Shown one piece after another: positions 10,332 to 22,760 of a stretch of DNA of 64,000 bases. Position numbers and translations under genes: made by a program. The stretch's first letter is position 1. Each line of letters starts with the position of its first letter. The notes under the pieces were generated by a model. The model was not told the origin of the DNA and made no database searches. It worked only from the letters and a program-made list of their open reading frames with translations. Source of the stretch: Carettochelys insculpta (lineage: Eukaryota; Chordata; Testudines; Carettochelyidae); the NCBI RefSeq assembly GCF_033958435.1, contig NC_134138.1:265771798-265835797 (forward strand). The letters run 5' to 3'.

Positions 10332-12359
10332 TTTTCCATTCTAATTCATGATTTTGAGCTTGTCTCTAAAGTCCATAATGTTTCTTCATAGTACAAATGT
10401 TTGATACATGTTAACTTTAATTAAGATTACCAAAGGCTATGAAGAATTATGAAATGTGGCATTATTTGCTGTTGCTAGCAGCTGGAGATCAGAACCCATG
10501 TTGTCATAATCATCTTTTCAGTTAATTTTTTTCTGTATTTTTGGCTGAATGTTTTTCTAAAGCCTTTTAGTAGTGGAAATCTGTTCACGTGGTAGATGCA
10601 ATTTTCTCAGAAAAGCAGTTTTTGGAACCAAAAATATGTGAGGACAGAGCCAACTATCCTTCTGTTGTCTTAATCTTTTATGACCCAATCCCAAATATCC
10701 TAGGATGCTGAGAACTAATGGGTCTCGGCCCCTTTAAGGGTGAGGTTCTTTAAAGTTTTGATAACTTAAGGACAAAAACCGTGCTTTTATCTTAAAATTT
10801 TAACTTACGCTACCTTTATCAGACTTAGGGAGAAAGTTGACTTAAGATAAACAGCTTCAGCTTCAGCCTAGCATAGCTGGAGTTGATGTACCTTAATCCA
10901 AATTTCTGTGGCATCATGACAGCAGGAGGTGAATGGGTGGAACACTCCCATTGACTTCTCTTACTCATTGTGACTCCATTGAGCACCAGAGTCAGTGGTT
11001 GAGCAATGAGTAGTCGAATTGGCATGTCCTTACTAGACCCGCTAAATCTACTCCTGGGAGATCAATCTACAGAGCGCCGATCTCTGATTAAATGCAGACA
11101 AGCCCTTTTGTCTTGTTAATGTCAGGGCTATTGTATCTGGCAACAAATTTTCTTTTTTTTTCAGCAAGTGTTGAAAATAGTTAAGTTAACCTGCAGCACC
11201 CACAATTGAGATATATATTTATACTAACATCTGCTTTTCATATAGTCCAATCTTGCTCTCTCGGAGCACCTTTTTATTATGTGGATTAGGTGCTCAATAA
11301 ACTCTGCTGGTGGCAGTTCCATAATATCTGTTTAATCAGTTTCTTTTGAGCCTTATTTCTGAACATTAAGCCAGTTACATTTCATGTGTAAAGAAAGACT
11401 TATGAGCTCAGTGCTCTTCCATTAGGTCGATGGTGGAATTCAAGGACTATCAGGTCTGTGATTTTATTTTTATTTTTTAAAAATACGAGACAAGCAAGCA
11501 AAGAAAAAGATAACAGTGAAGGAGAGTATGGGAGGAAGAAGGTAGAATTACATCTGGCTCAGAAAATCAGGGCAACTGTTCCCAATTTATGTGGTATTAT
11601 AGATGCAGGCATAAAGATTGGTGTAAGAGGAACAATTTGATGGAGGGCTTGTGCACAGTCAAATGATGTGCACAGTCAAATGACTGAGAACACTAATTTA
11701 AAATAAAATGGGAATGTAGGCTGTATCCACAGCCCCAGCAATTGTATGCTTGGTCTGACAACTTACCATTATTTTATCATCTGCATCAAGTGTTGAATGT
11801 TCTGAGAGAAGTCCCATATGCTTCCTCCTATAGCTGTGCCCTGATTGGGATCAGTCTAACTTAGTGGTTAAAGCAGGAAGTCAGGCTGGGTCTGAGACCA
11901 GGAACTCAGAATCTGGCCAAAGGGCAAACTGAGAGTCCAACTGTCAGGATATGGGCAGGGGTCAGGTTACCAAGAGATTAAAAGCAGAAGAACTTGACAG
12001 CAGAACCAAAGCTTGAAAGCCAGAGTGAGACCAAGTTGTGATATCGGGAAGTCAAGCCAGGGAGCAGGAGAAGGAAGCAAAAGGCAAGAGCAAGGTGGAT
12101 CCAGGTACATGGATGACTTTTTGTTCCTGTGCTAGATTTAAATAGGGGCTGTGGACCAATCAGGACCGTCTGCATTCTGCCACTTGTCTTCCAGGGCTGA
12201 GGTTCTCTGTCTCACATAAACTCTTATTCTGACAACAGTTGTCATATTTGTGGGTGGCAGGTTGGAAGCAGCTAGCTCCCAATAGCCCTGTGAACCTGGG
12301 TTCAAGATACATAATCCTTGAGAATCTTATGTAATTTTATGTACCTATGAAAGTTCAGA
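10332..12359. other. Intronic sequence with weak repeat remains
   Basis: No coding segment was recognised. Around 11030-11110 a short stretch ends in ATGCAGACAAGCCC, resembling the ends of the TGTCTACA-type MITEs elsewhere in the window. About 11850-12230 looks like a purine-rich dispersed repeat with a TTTAAATAGG motif near 12138, but I cannot assign it. Confidence 0.35.
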
Positions 12360-12462
12360 TTTAGTCATAGGAATTTTTAGTACAAGTCATGGACAGCTCA
12401 TGGGCAGTTGAAAAAAAAAAATCACCTCGTGACCTGTCCAGGACTTGTACTAGACATCCGTG
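12360..12462. mobile_element. Short palindromic MITE
   Basis: Two arms, AGTACAAGTCATGGACAGCT from 12379 and the reverse complement of its equivalent ending at 12451, flank an A-rich centre. The hairpin is about 73 bp between arm tips. It resembles a small hAT-like palindromic element. The class is inferred. Confidence 0.55.
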
Positions 12463-12469
12463 ATGCTAA

Positions 12470-14590
12470 GGAATGGTAGAAGGGAGAACGGAAAAATAAT
12501 GGCAGTGGATTTCAAGAAGGTAGCTTTTAGGACACTCAGGGAGCTGGCAGGTAAGGTCCCATGAGAAGCAAGACGAAGAGGAAAAACAAAGGGGCATTTT
12601 AAGGTGCAAGAATACTCTGTTCCACTGCATAGAAAAGATAGGAAGTATGGTGAGAGACTACCCAGGATTAACCAGGAGATCTTGAATGATCTGAAAATAA
12701 CAAGGTGCCCTCTAAAAAGTGGAAGCTAAGTCAAAGTATGAAGAATGAGTATAAACAAATAGCACAAGTATCAAGGGGCAAAATTAGAAAGGCACACAAT
12801 GAATTCAATCTATCTAGAGACACAAAGGGTAACATGAAAGAATTCTACAAATATATTAGGAGCAAGAGGAAGACCAAGGCCAGGATAGATCCATTGCTCC
12901 ATCAAGAGGGAGAAAACAATAACAGAAAATGTGGAAAAGACAGAGGCATTTGACGTCTTTGTTTTGGTGTTTGGATGCCTACAATAGTGAATGCTGAAGA
13001 AAAGGAGATACTGTAAACTCTTTCATATCTGGCAATCCCGGTACCAGGAGGTTGCTGGATATTCGCATAGGCTCCTTAATAGAGAGGTGGTTGCAGGATC
13101 CCCAGCAGGGGGACAGGGGACTCGCCAGCCCTTCGGCTGAGAGCTGGCAGGGCGTGGAGCCCCGCTGGCAGCACCAGCCCCAGTGAGCTAGCTGGGTGCG
13201 GGGGAGCTCCACCAGTAGCCCTAGGGTGCAGGAGAACCCCATTGGAACCTGGGGGACTCCAGCATCCCCAGGGCTGAGAGCTGGCAGCTCCAGCCTCACG
13301 GACCTGTGTGGATTAATCCCGCCAGCTCCGGGGCAGGTGAGCGGCACTCCAGTGTGGCTAGGGGAACCCCAGCAGAAGCCTCCGGTGAGAGCTGGTGGCT
13401 CCAGCTGTAGGGACCTGGATGGGTTAACCTCATCAGCCCCAGGGTGCAGGGGTACTCTGCCAGGGTGCAGAGCTCTGCGGGCAGCCCTAGGGCTGGGAGT
13501 ACTCCGTTGGGGCCAGGGGAACCCTGGGGGTTGGCAGGGGGTGGAGCCCCACTGGAAGCTCCAGCCCCAGGAAGCAGGCCAGGAGGGGAGCCCTGGGAGC
13601 CCAAGGGCTGAGTGCTGACAGGTCCATTCCCAGGGACCCAGGTGCAGCCCCAGATGGGAGAACCCAGGGTCAGAGCTGGCAGGTGGTGGTACTGGTTGTT
13701 TGAGAGTTCTAGTTGAACCAATATCAGATGAGACAGAGTTTACTGTAGCGGCAGAAGTTAAAATAGGAAAAGAAGTTAAAATTATTTAGCAAAATTAGAT
13801 ATCTTCAAGTCACCAGGGCCTCATGAAATGCCTCTAGAATACTCAAGGAGCTGATTGAGGAGGTGTCTGAGCCATGAGCTGTCATCTTTGAAAAGTCATA
13901 GGAAACAGTGCCTGCCTATAAAAAAGGAAATAAGGACAACCCTGGAAACTACAGACCAGTCAGCTTAACTTCTGTGCCAGGAAAGATAATGGAGCAAATA
14001 ATTAAGGAATTCATTTGCAAAAACATAACAAGGTGATAAGTAACAGTCAGCATGGATTTGTCAAGAACAAATCATCTCAGACCAACCTGAAAGCTTCCTT
14101 TGCTAGGATAACAAGCCTTGTGGATAAGGAGGAAGACATAGGGGTGGTATATGTAGACTTTAGGAATGCATTTGTTAGTCTTGCATGCACTTTTTACCAA
14201 TAAGGTAGCAAAATACAACGTAGATGATGCTACTATTAGGTGGGTGCAGAACTGGATGCATAACCCTTCTCAGAGAGTTGTTATGGTTCACAGTCATGCT
14301 GGAAGGGCATAAATAGCGGGGTTCCTCAGGGATCAGTTTTGGGACCAGTTCTGTTCAATATCTTCATCAACAATTTAAATAATGACAGAGAGAGTATACT
14401 TATAAAGTTTGTGAATGATACCAAGCTGGGAGAGGTTGCTAGTACTTTGGAGGATAGGATTATAATTCAAAATGATCTGGACAAAGTGGAGAAATGATCT
14501 GAAGTAAACAGAATAAAATTCAGTAAGGACAAATGCGAAGTATTCCACTTAAGAAAGAAAAATCTCATTGCCCCTTCTTAGTATCGTGTG
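12470..14590 (+). mobile_element. CR1-type LINE ORF2 fragment, interrupted by a DNA transposon
   Basis: The first half encodes the region between endonuclease and RT: FRTLRELAGKVP near 12530, then GKIRKAHNEFNLSRDTKG and FYKYIRSKRKTKARIDPLL (12778-12900). After the nested element at 13011-13745 the RT continues with LDISKSPGP near 13797, NPGNYRPVSLTSVPGK near 13938-13988, NSQHGFVKNKSSQTNL near 14040-14090, PQGSVLGPVLFNIFIN near 14325-14373 and a degraded active-site box reading FVNDTKLG near 14410, where FADDTKLG is expected. Stops and frameshifts are frequent. The 3' UTR is missing, ending about 14590. Confidence 0.88.
13011..13745. mobile_element. Non-autonomous Tc1/mariner-like element nested in the CR1
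   Basis: Inverted ends CTGTAAACTCTTTCATATCT (left) and, in reverse complement, CAGTAAACTCTGTCTCATCT (right) are flanked on both sides by TA (13009-13010 and 13746-13747), the target duplication of Tc1/mariner elements. The CR1 reading resumes directly after the right TA. The interior is GC-rich with repeated GGCAG, CCCCAG and GAGAGCTGG motifs and holds no transposase. Confidence 0.8.
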
Positions 14591-16227
14591 ACTAAAATTT
14601 TCATGTTATTGTGGTGGGGGGGAGAGGGGTTTTGAAGGCACAGCTTCTGTTCAGGAGGGGGCGTCCAGGACACCTACTGGTGCTGAGAGCGGTATGGCAT
14701 GGGACTGCCACCAGCTCTGTTAGCAAGGGATGGTACAGCACCCATTACTGGTGGGGGCACAGTTGCTGCTAGCAGGGGATGTTTGTGGTGGCCTGGGACT
14801 GCCACCTCTGCTGGTAGGGGAGATCCAGGACTGCCAGTGTTCGGAGGAGGACAGGAGCTGAGATCAGTCTCACCTACTGGCTGCAGAAGTCACAGAGGTC
14901 TTGGAAGGTAGTGCAATTGTAACAGACTCACAGCCTTACCCATTGTCAGTCATCTTGAAAACACCATACCTTCCTTAAGTCTCTTGTTATTTTTGAACGT
15001 ACAGTGTGGTGATGGTAAAAGACACTTACACTGCCTGAATTTGGGTTTTTTCTAGTGTTCTGATTAAATATTTTTCCTATAGAAAACCAAACATTGGTTC
15101 TGGGAGCTTTTATGTATCACAGAAATAAAAACATTGGATGCATTTTTCATTGAACGCTTCCCTCACTAAAGTAAGTCAGTTAGACCACCTACATATTTGT
15201 TCTTAGCCATGTAGTCCAATTTCGGAGAAGAGTTGGCTTCTGTTGCTGAAAAAGTAAGTTTTCTAGTTAGCAGCAATGGCAAAAACTCCCTGTGAAGATC
15301 TATTGTTTCTGACTTCTTCTTTTTATAAATTCAGAAAATGTTAACATACTTAATTTTTAAGTGATTCAGATATATGCCACTTTATTTTTAATGTATGTGT
15401 TTTGCGTAGCTGACAAATGCCAAATGCAGTTTTAGCAGATGGGTTTGAAGGGTTCAATTACATATAATTAGGACTTCCATTTTTCACCCCAGTTTCTTTA
15501 TGCAGTTCTGTAAATCAGCACATTTTTGGCATCTTTTAGTATTTTTCAGAATTATTAGGATTTTGCTCTTCTCTGATCATTCCATTTTCCATTTTTTGTG
15601 AAAAGTGGTGAGGAATCCACTAAACTTCAAAGGAATCAGCATCAAATTGGGAGAAGGATGCACTCTAAATCTAATTGTATCATTAATTATGTACCATTTT
15701 GATAACTGTTTGAAAACAGCAACTTGAAGCTGTAAATGTCATTAACACTGGTATTTATTGCAGTTTGATAATTCAGAGTTTTGAGCAATGTTTTGCATCG
15801 TTGAATGTTGTCATTCATCTCATTCATTTATCTCTCTTGTGTGCTCACACGCAGCTCATTTTTCCACACCCTGCTTCTGGCATGAGAAATATCTGCCGAC
15901 ATCTTTTGAACAGTTAATTTGTCTGGAAATTTATAATGTTCTAAGGGTTAATCCTATCAAACCCTTCTCGTATACGTTCATGGTCTACGTAGTTTGAGTA
16001 TTGGATAAGTAACTGGTTGTATGATAATTATAACACAGACATGCAGGTGCAGTTTGTAAATCTTCAGCGTGCAGGCTGCATGGTTTCAGTACCTCAGGTT
16101 CAGTCCCATAATTTACACTACACAGCATAGTCATGGTATCAGTGAATGTATGGCTTCTAAAAGTGATTTTTGTCGGTGTTTTAAATCTTGTAATAGCTAT
16201 GTTCTTAATAGGCAGAGACACCAGTAA
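14591..16227. other. Intronic sequence, GC-rich block then AT-rich
   Basis: About 14640-14930 is a GC-rich stretch with repeated ACTGCCA and CACCTACTGG-like words, probably part of a degenerate repeat. The remainder is AT-rich without coding signal. Confidence 0.35.
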
Positions 16228-16335
16228 CATATAGAACAACAAGAAGTCTTGTGGCACCTTACAGACTAACAGATATTTTGGAGCATAAGCTTTCGTGGGC
16301 AAAGACCCGCTTCATCAGATGCGTGAGTTGGGTGG
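16228..16335. repeat. Dispersed repeat with AAGTCTTGTGGCACCTTA motif
   Basis: Contains AGTCTTGTGGCACCTTACAG followed by ACAGATATTTTGGAGCATAA and a GGGCAAAGACCCGCTTCATC end. The same unit occurs as an inverted dimer at 39284-39409. On the - strand it reads DEAGLCPRKLMLQNIC. Similar sequence is very common in turtle and crocodilian genomes. A Penelope-like origin is possible but I am not sure of the class. Confidence 0.6.
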
Positions 16336-18969
16336 GGGGTGTGTGATTTCAGAGGGGTATTTAAAAAATGGGGTCCCAGAAGAAGGGAGGGCCAGAGCTG
16401 ACAATATGATACTATTAACATATAGGTAGAGTTTGGAAGTCTAGTAGATATTAAAACAGTCATCTGCGTATGCCCAGAATATTGCTTATTGTTTTGCTTG
16501 CAAATATCCACTATACGTTCTACCCTAAAGGACTCTGAGCCCCTTGTATGCCATGTCTTCCTGTATCTGGAGCTATAGGTTTCAGTGGCCTGGACATTTT
16601 TACATTGGAACTTGAAAGCAATGATTGTGCAAATGTATTTTTGATAGCCAGCCTTGTGGCACCCAGTGCTCAGCTCTGTACATATCTTCCAAGCAGTCCT
16701 TCTTACTCTCCTCAGTTTTGAGTGCTGAACCAAGAGGTCATAGGACCTCTGTCTTCAGTAAGGGCTGTGAAATCTGTCTCCTTTAGACAGTATGTTGGTA
16801 TTCTCTTTCTCCTTTTTTAGCCTTGCTGTACAAAATACTTAGGCAATACCTATCCCCAATCAGATGGCTTATTTTATAGACCTAACAGTTTTTCTTTTAT
16901 GTTGCAAATGAAATAACCATTCCTTCCTGACCCTCCCCATAACTATCCCTTCAGTTGGCAGTGGATATGGTGGTTTCTCTGAGGGTCTGGATTTGGTCTG
17001 ACTTTCAGAATGTCTGTGTAGCAATTAACTTAGACATATATCCTTGCAAACTCTTTACTTTAAAATTAGCTGTATTAGACATCCAGGACTAATGAGCTGG
17101 ATTAGAAAGGTGAAGGTAGTATAAATGACAGAATTTTCCCTGTCACCCAGTCTTGAATAAAGAGGCTATGTTGCACGGTGGCTGGACTCTGAGTGAAATA
17201 AGTCCCTCTCCACATTTGGCAAGTTAAGAAGGTAGGACAGTGCCAGGGGACTGCAGAAGGCCAGGAAGGCACCTGGGGTGAGCGGGTTTCAGTGGTTGGC
17301 AACAGCCTCAGTGGCTGACATGAAAATGGCAGGTTTCCAGTGGGTCAGAGCAGACATGTACAGTCAGGAAGAGCAAGTGAATGCTGCCAGAATCCAAAGG
17401 ATTGGAGGAGCCCCAGAAGAAAGCAGACTGCTTTCTGAGAGAAAACTGAAAGGAAAAGGCCACCAATGGTTTGCTGTCTGGTGACTTCCAGCCACAGAGG
17501 CCAGGGCTGGAGTGCTGAAGGCAGGATGCGCATACTAGCTGATATCTCCAGGGCCAGAAAACTGTACCCAGAAGACTTTTGAGTGGTCCAAGGGGAGTGA
17601 GGCCTATTCCCATGCCAAGGAGGATCCCAGGTCAGAGGCCATGCCAGTTTCTACTGGAAAGAGTGGGGGTACACTCCAGTTGGAAGGATTGGAGTGGTTC
17701 GCCTGGCAGAGAGGCATGAGAGATCTATTCTGGGGAGCCAGGGCTACACTGGCGAGCTAGAGTAAGGTAAGGCATACTGGGTCTGTGCTGGGAAGCAAGA
17801 GTGTGGTGAGGGTGTCAGGGCTGCACTGGACATGCCTGCACTACAGTAGTAAGACTACGCACCCAGGGAACTTTCTTAAGTAACAATTAGCCTTGCGAGG
17901 CTCTTGGCATTAAGAAAGGCTTTTTTCCCTGTTTCAGGGACTTTAGAAGAGAAACTAAGGCAGGCGCACCCCTCATGCAGAACAAACTCTGGGTGGTGTG
18001 GCTCTGTGACAGATAGCTAGTTCTTCATGGAGAAATCTCTTTTCATGTATAATAAATGTGAAAATTAATGATAACTGTATTGATTCTGTATAAAGTATGT
18101 CTGTAGCCTGAAATTGTGTGTTGCAGAATCACAGTAATTAGAGTTGGGAAAGAGATACTAAGTCATTTAATCCATCACCCTAACAGACAGTCTTGCTCCA
18201 TACAATGTATAATGTATTGATCTTTTGAGTAGAACTTGATACTTCCAGTTTACTTCCACATATTTTCATATTCTAATGTATGCTCTTATTTCACAGTATC
18301 AGAATTATACCAATCTGGTATCTGCCCTTACCAACATGCATAGCCTCTGCATGCACTATTCTGAATTACTTTACAGGCCTCTTTACAAAAGAAATAGTTA
18401 AAATTAGACAACAGATGAAGAAAGTAAAGGAAATGTATTTCCCCATCAAAATGTCAAAAGTTACCATAGCAGATTTATTCATGTGAAGCAAACAGTTCTT
18501 GCCTCTGATGACAGTCTGTTTATGTAGACAGCAGTAGACAATGAGAACAGATTTTGATTGTATGATGATGCTTGCCATTCTAAGGCATTGCCACATAGTG
18601 CACCTCAGAATGTTAAGCATTGCCCTAGCCCTACTTTCAGTGAAACCAATGGGAAGTCTACCATTCACTAATCAGAATTAAGCATCTCTGTGTACCCTTG
18701 ATACTACAACCAAAAAATCTTTAGTCAAAATGACCATGAGGGAGTAGCAAATTCAGAGTGGTCAGCTGTCTTTAAAAAGTGAAAATCTATGGAGTACATA
18801 CGTTTTTCGAGCATGGCTTCTGAGAGTAAGTCTTTTGGCACTGGCGACGGCCTCAGTGGCTGACATGAAAATGGATTTTCTGACTTGTACAACAAAGGGA
18901 TTTTCTCTGTGAACTGTAGTTTTTTGTGTTCGGTTTCATCATAAAAAGAACTGCATCTCTGTTTTTCAG
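16336..18969. other. Presumed KMT2C intron upstream of first recognised exon
   Basis: Short open frames here do not resemble the KMT2C segment that should precede the next exon. A 32-bp segment at 17298-17329 recurs at 18843-18874 with two mismatches. The sequence 17600-17880 is GC-rich and unassigned. The 3' end has a good polypyrimidine tract (CTCTGTTTTTCAG) for the exon at 18970. Confidence 0.45.
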
Positions 18970-19132
18970 CGATGTGCATATTGTAAGCACCTTGGAGCCA
19001 CTATCAAATGCTGTGAAGAGAAATGTACCCAGATGTACCATTACCCCTGTGCTGCTGGAGCAGGCACCTTTCAGGATTTCAGTAACTTCTCCCTCCTTTG
19101 TCCTGAGCATATTGACCAGGCTCCTGAAAGAT
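18970..19132 (+). CDS. KMT2C: KMT2C exon: end of first extended PHD module
   Basis: Encodes RCAYCKHLGATIKCCEEKCT and continues through MYHYPCAAGAGTFQDF to CPEHIDQAPER. This is the C-terminal half of the extended PHD module near the N-terminus of KMT2C (MLL3), with the expected cysteine and histidine ligands (CAYC, CC, C, HYPC, LLCPEH). The acceptor is TTTTTCAG before 18970 and the donor is GTAAGT at 19133. It ends in phase 1 (163 bp) and the next exon continues correctly. KMT2C is the nuclear catalytic subunit of the MLL3 COMPASS-like complex that mono-methylates histone H3 lysine 4 at enhancers. This segment is nearly identical to what I know of mammalian KMT2C. KMT2D is excluded because the following finger matches KMT2C better. 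Confidence 0.93.
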
Positions 19133-21849
19133 GTAAGTAAGCAAGTTTCAAATAAGAAAGTGAACTGTATATGGTGGTTATATTACACGTTCACATTCTG
19201 GTCCTCTAGGATTCAACTGTGTCAGATGCTGAACATCATGGCCCAATCCAGCAAAGCATTTAAAATGTGTTTGTGTTTAAGCATGTGAGTAACCCCCTTA
19301 AGTGAGTAAGAGCCATGGTGATCAGTATACTGCACACTAAATATTCACTCAGTGCTGCATTCGGTATATTATAGCCATTTCTTAAAGCACTTCTGTAAAG
19401 TAGAAAAAAATACAATGATAGGTACAGTTACAAAAAGCCATTAACCATAAATTAGTGTAAAAAAATAAAAAGAGTCTTTGCTAAAATAAATGTTACATGG
19501 AAATGCAGAAACACACAAGTGGAATTGTTGCAGCCAGCCAGAGTTTAGAGTTGCTGCTCATATACTGAACTGACCAACACCAGTTGTTACTTCCCAGTAA
19601 TACTAGGCTGTGCGAATCCCTGCACTCTGATTTGCTACAGTCTCCAAAACTCCCCATCCATAAGCCTATTTCAGACATGGCGCCTTAAGGTACGCACCCT
19701 GACTCATGGTTCCCTTGGAGACAGGCTACTGGAGTGCATGGATCTCTTGTCCTATCCAGTATAGCAAATCCTGAATTCCATTTTGTATTTCACTGCTCTG
19801 CCTGCTTCTAAGGTAGGTTTAGCCCAATCTTCAAAGTGTAATTTATTTGCTAAATTACGTATGCATACACTTTGGTTCAGTCATGTGTTATAGCTGGAAT
19901 GGTCAGCAGGAGGGGGAGTGTTTCTTCCTCTGTCCTTCCTACTTGGCTTCTCAGTTAGTAGTAAAAAGCTGAGTCAGGCCATATGTTAAGTGCTACTGTT
20001 CAGGTATGGCCAGAAGGCAATTGCTTATGGCCTTTTCTTTCCACAGAGCTGCTTTGGTGTCAGAAAGTGACAGCACATGACTTGCTGCCTGATCTTGTTT
20101 GTTTTTATGCTTAAGGACAGAGTTGAACTTGACAATGGAAGATTGGAGAGAGCAGTATCCCGTGTATATGCACCCCCTCTTATTCAGCTATTAAATAACA
20201 GTTTAAAGAGAGAAGTAGCCATAACATTACACACAAGCACATCTGATTTAAACAGATTACTCATGGAAGAGTGGTAGTCATGTAAAACAGTCCCAGCTAG
20301 TAAGAGGTGTTGGGAGCATCAGTATTTTCAGCAGTAGCTACTCAGATTATTATTCACTTGTCACTCTCACCTTGAATTAGACTAATGCACTGAAATATGG
20401 AGTGTAAATATGTATTTATATGAACTGATGAAATAATGAAAAAGCTGCTTTGCGTTAGCTGGCATGGAAAATAGCTTTTTCACACACTGTTTCAAGCTGA
20501 CCAATATGCACTCAATGTTAAGCAGTCTTGGATGTGGATCCAGTCGCTGGCTCCTGCATGCTTCACACCCAACTGGATCTGAATACAGACAAGTCAGTCT
20601 TTCTAGCTTTAGGACCATATGGCTCTTGTCTTCCTTGGGACATAGGATGCTGCCACCCTAGGCTCCAAAATCAGTTTCTGTGATCTCCAAAGCCATGTCA
20701 TTTGCTTTGTGCACCAGAGCTACATCTAGGCTATGAACATGCTGGGCTTGTAGTAGCAGCATGGCAGGAAAGCAAGGTGCGGATACTTAGCAAAGGAACT
20801 TCTTAACTGCAGTAACTTAATGCTGAAAGTGGTCAAGAGCTATTGATCATGGAAGTCAGCAGAATTTCTGTGATGCGTCTTCTGGGAGTCTGAGGCTTGT
20901 AGCAGTCAAGCTGGGCAGAATGCCTCCTACTCTGTTGCTTCTACCAGTGCTTAAATGTGGTGATGGTCTGTCCTTTCCACAGATCAAATGCTACTTTTAA
21001 GTAGTGTTTAAGTAGTGTCTAAGTGTTTCTTTTAAGTAGGGCCTCCATCTGTAAGATGTTCTCAGATTGAGAAGCTACAGATCCACCAATTCAGCTTGTC
21101 CTTGCCCTGATCCAGGCCCGTACATATAATATATTTATATATATTCTAGTGGAGGAGTTGGCTAATAGTTAGAAGACAATAAAATCTGTTGTCCCCAGAT
21201 TTCAGTCTTGACAGCTCTTGGTGTTAGTCCTTTAACGAGGGGTCAAACACCTCTCCCAGGCAGGATGGCTGTCTGGAATGCAGTACGATGGCTTGGCTTT
21301 TGGCATGTCTAGATGTACAGTCATAGTGTCAGACTTTTCCACACACAGAAAAAGATAAAGTTCATTGATTCAAATGTGTTCCAGTCTCTCACACTGGCAA
21401 CCTGATTTCATGTATTGTTTCTTTCAAAAGACTACTAAGCCAGTTCAACACCTTGGCTCTCTTGACATCCTGAAACCTAACTTTCCTTTCTCAGCTCCTC
21501 ATCCTCTTTCACAGTTGCTTCCTCAGATTCAGTGTTCATATTTCCATTAAAGTTAAGATCATTCTTGGAAAGTTTATCCTTGTTTACTACATTGCTTTAA
21601 ATTGCCTTTCCTTCCTATCTGCGCCTCAATTTCTACCTGTTGGTACCTACTGTTGGACTGAGGAGCCAGCAGATGAAATAATCAGATGACTTTGACTATC
21701 CTCAATGCAGAAAGATTGAGTTTCGACCTCCCTCTTCCCCCGACCCTGTATCTAATCACCACTAGTCAATTAGCATCCACACAAATTTAGGGCCAAACCA
21801 TATATTTGCGTATAATGTTAGGAACAAAAGCAAGGAGTTTAAAGAAACA
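19133..21849. other. KMT2C intron
   Basis: No second gene was recognised. TA-rich simple sequence occurs near 21120-21145. The 20077-20277 open frame has no recognisable family and no splice support. Confidence 0.45.
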
Positions 21850-22760
21850 TGTGAACCTTTGGAGGCATTAAGTTCAACCTTACAGTTCTCGAAACTTATA
21901 CGCCGCAGTTTACAGTTGACGGTCACGACGTACTCTGTGGCTTCTTGGAGCTTTGGAGGAGGAGCAGCGAGGAGATCCCTCGAGGCTGATGTCTACAGTG
22001 ATGACTTGCAGTTGCTGGGCGAGGTAGTGAATGAGTGGTTGAGATGTCGGTTTGGCCTTCCTGATGGAGTAGGTGAAGGTGGCAGCTTTCAGAGCACCAC
22101 TAAACCTGAAACTGAATAGAGTCTTGGAGAAGTGGTTCAGCTCAGTGATTTAGCTCGGTGGCTTAGCTCAGAGAGTCAGCGCAATAATTTAGCTCAGCTC
22201 TTAAGACTGCACCTTCATGGTAGTCATATATGCCAAAGAGATGCCCGTATGTGTTTGTCAGGCCCTGGTTAGCACTGACAGCGGCAACAGCGCTTATGCG
22301 CGCAGGCAGCTCTGGCTCAGAGAGTCAGCTCAGTGATTTAGCTCAGCTCTTATGACTGTACCTTCATGCTAGTCATATATGCCAAAGAGATGCCCGTATG
22401 TGTTTGTCAGGCCCTGGTTGGCACTGACAGTGGCAACGGTGCTTATCTGCGCAGGCAGCTCTGGCTCAGCTCAGTTGCATCCAGCTCTGCTTCCAGAGAC
22501 AGCTTTCTCCTGAACCTGCTTCTCTTCTGATCCTTTCTCTGCTGTCTTCTTCTTGTTTCCTCTCCTCTGTATATGGGAGAGCCCATGCTTTATATAGGCT
22601 CTTGAATGGTCGAGTGCCATGTGCATAGACTTTAGTGTTGTGTGTAAAATCGCAGTTCTCAGTTAGGTCCATTTGTCCACTATGTTCATTAGCCATCAAC
22701 AGGTGGCGCTAAAGTGGTCTCTTTCCCAGGCTTACAGTTTTAGCCTGAGGTGACATTTAC
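21850..22760 (-). mobile_element. LTR-like retroelement block with TATA box
   Basis: On the - strand a promoter-like order is visible. A U3-like part (22760 down to 22600) leads to CTATATAAAG at about 22589-22598, then a purine-rich leader (GAGGAAACAAGAAGAAGACA), then two 149-bp tandem units and GC-richer sequence to about 21850. This resembles an LTR plus leader of an LTR retroelement, but no gag or pol and no second LTR was found. The class is uncertain. A host promoter is possible but unlikely inside this intron. Confidence 0.4.
22168..22470. repeat. Two tandem units of 149 bp
   Basis: GACTGCACCTTCATGGTAGT at 22205 recurs as GACTGTACCTTCATGCTAGT at 22354, and the match extends through GATGCCCGTATGTGTTTGTC and GGCAGCTCTGGCTCAG in both units. 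The period is 149 bp with a few substitutions. It lies within the LTR-like block. Confidence 0.85.

Noticed and set aside
13196..13721. Long open frames on both strands rich in Pro, Gly and Ser
   Set aside because: They lie inside the GC-rich interior of the nested TA-flanked transposon and reflect composition.
17278..17484. A 68-codon frame considered as the KMT2C exon before 18970
   Set aside because: It shows only a vague resemblance in a few residues, with no suitable acceptor and donor in phase.
21859..22119. An 86-codon open frame as a small host gene
   Set aside because: No family resemblance and no splice or promoter support on that strand. It overlaps the LTR-like block.
22168..22470. 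CRISPR-like repeat-spacer pattern
   Set aside because: There are only two long tandem units without spacers, and the genome is eukaryotic.
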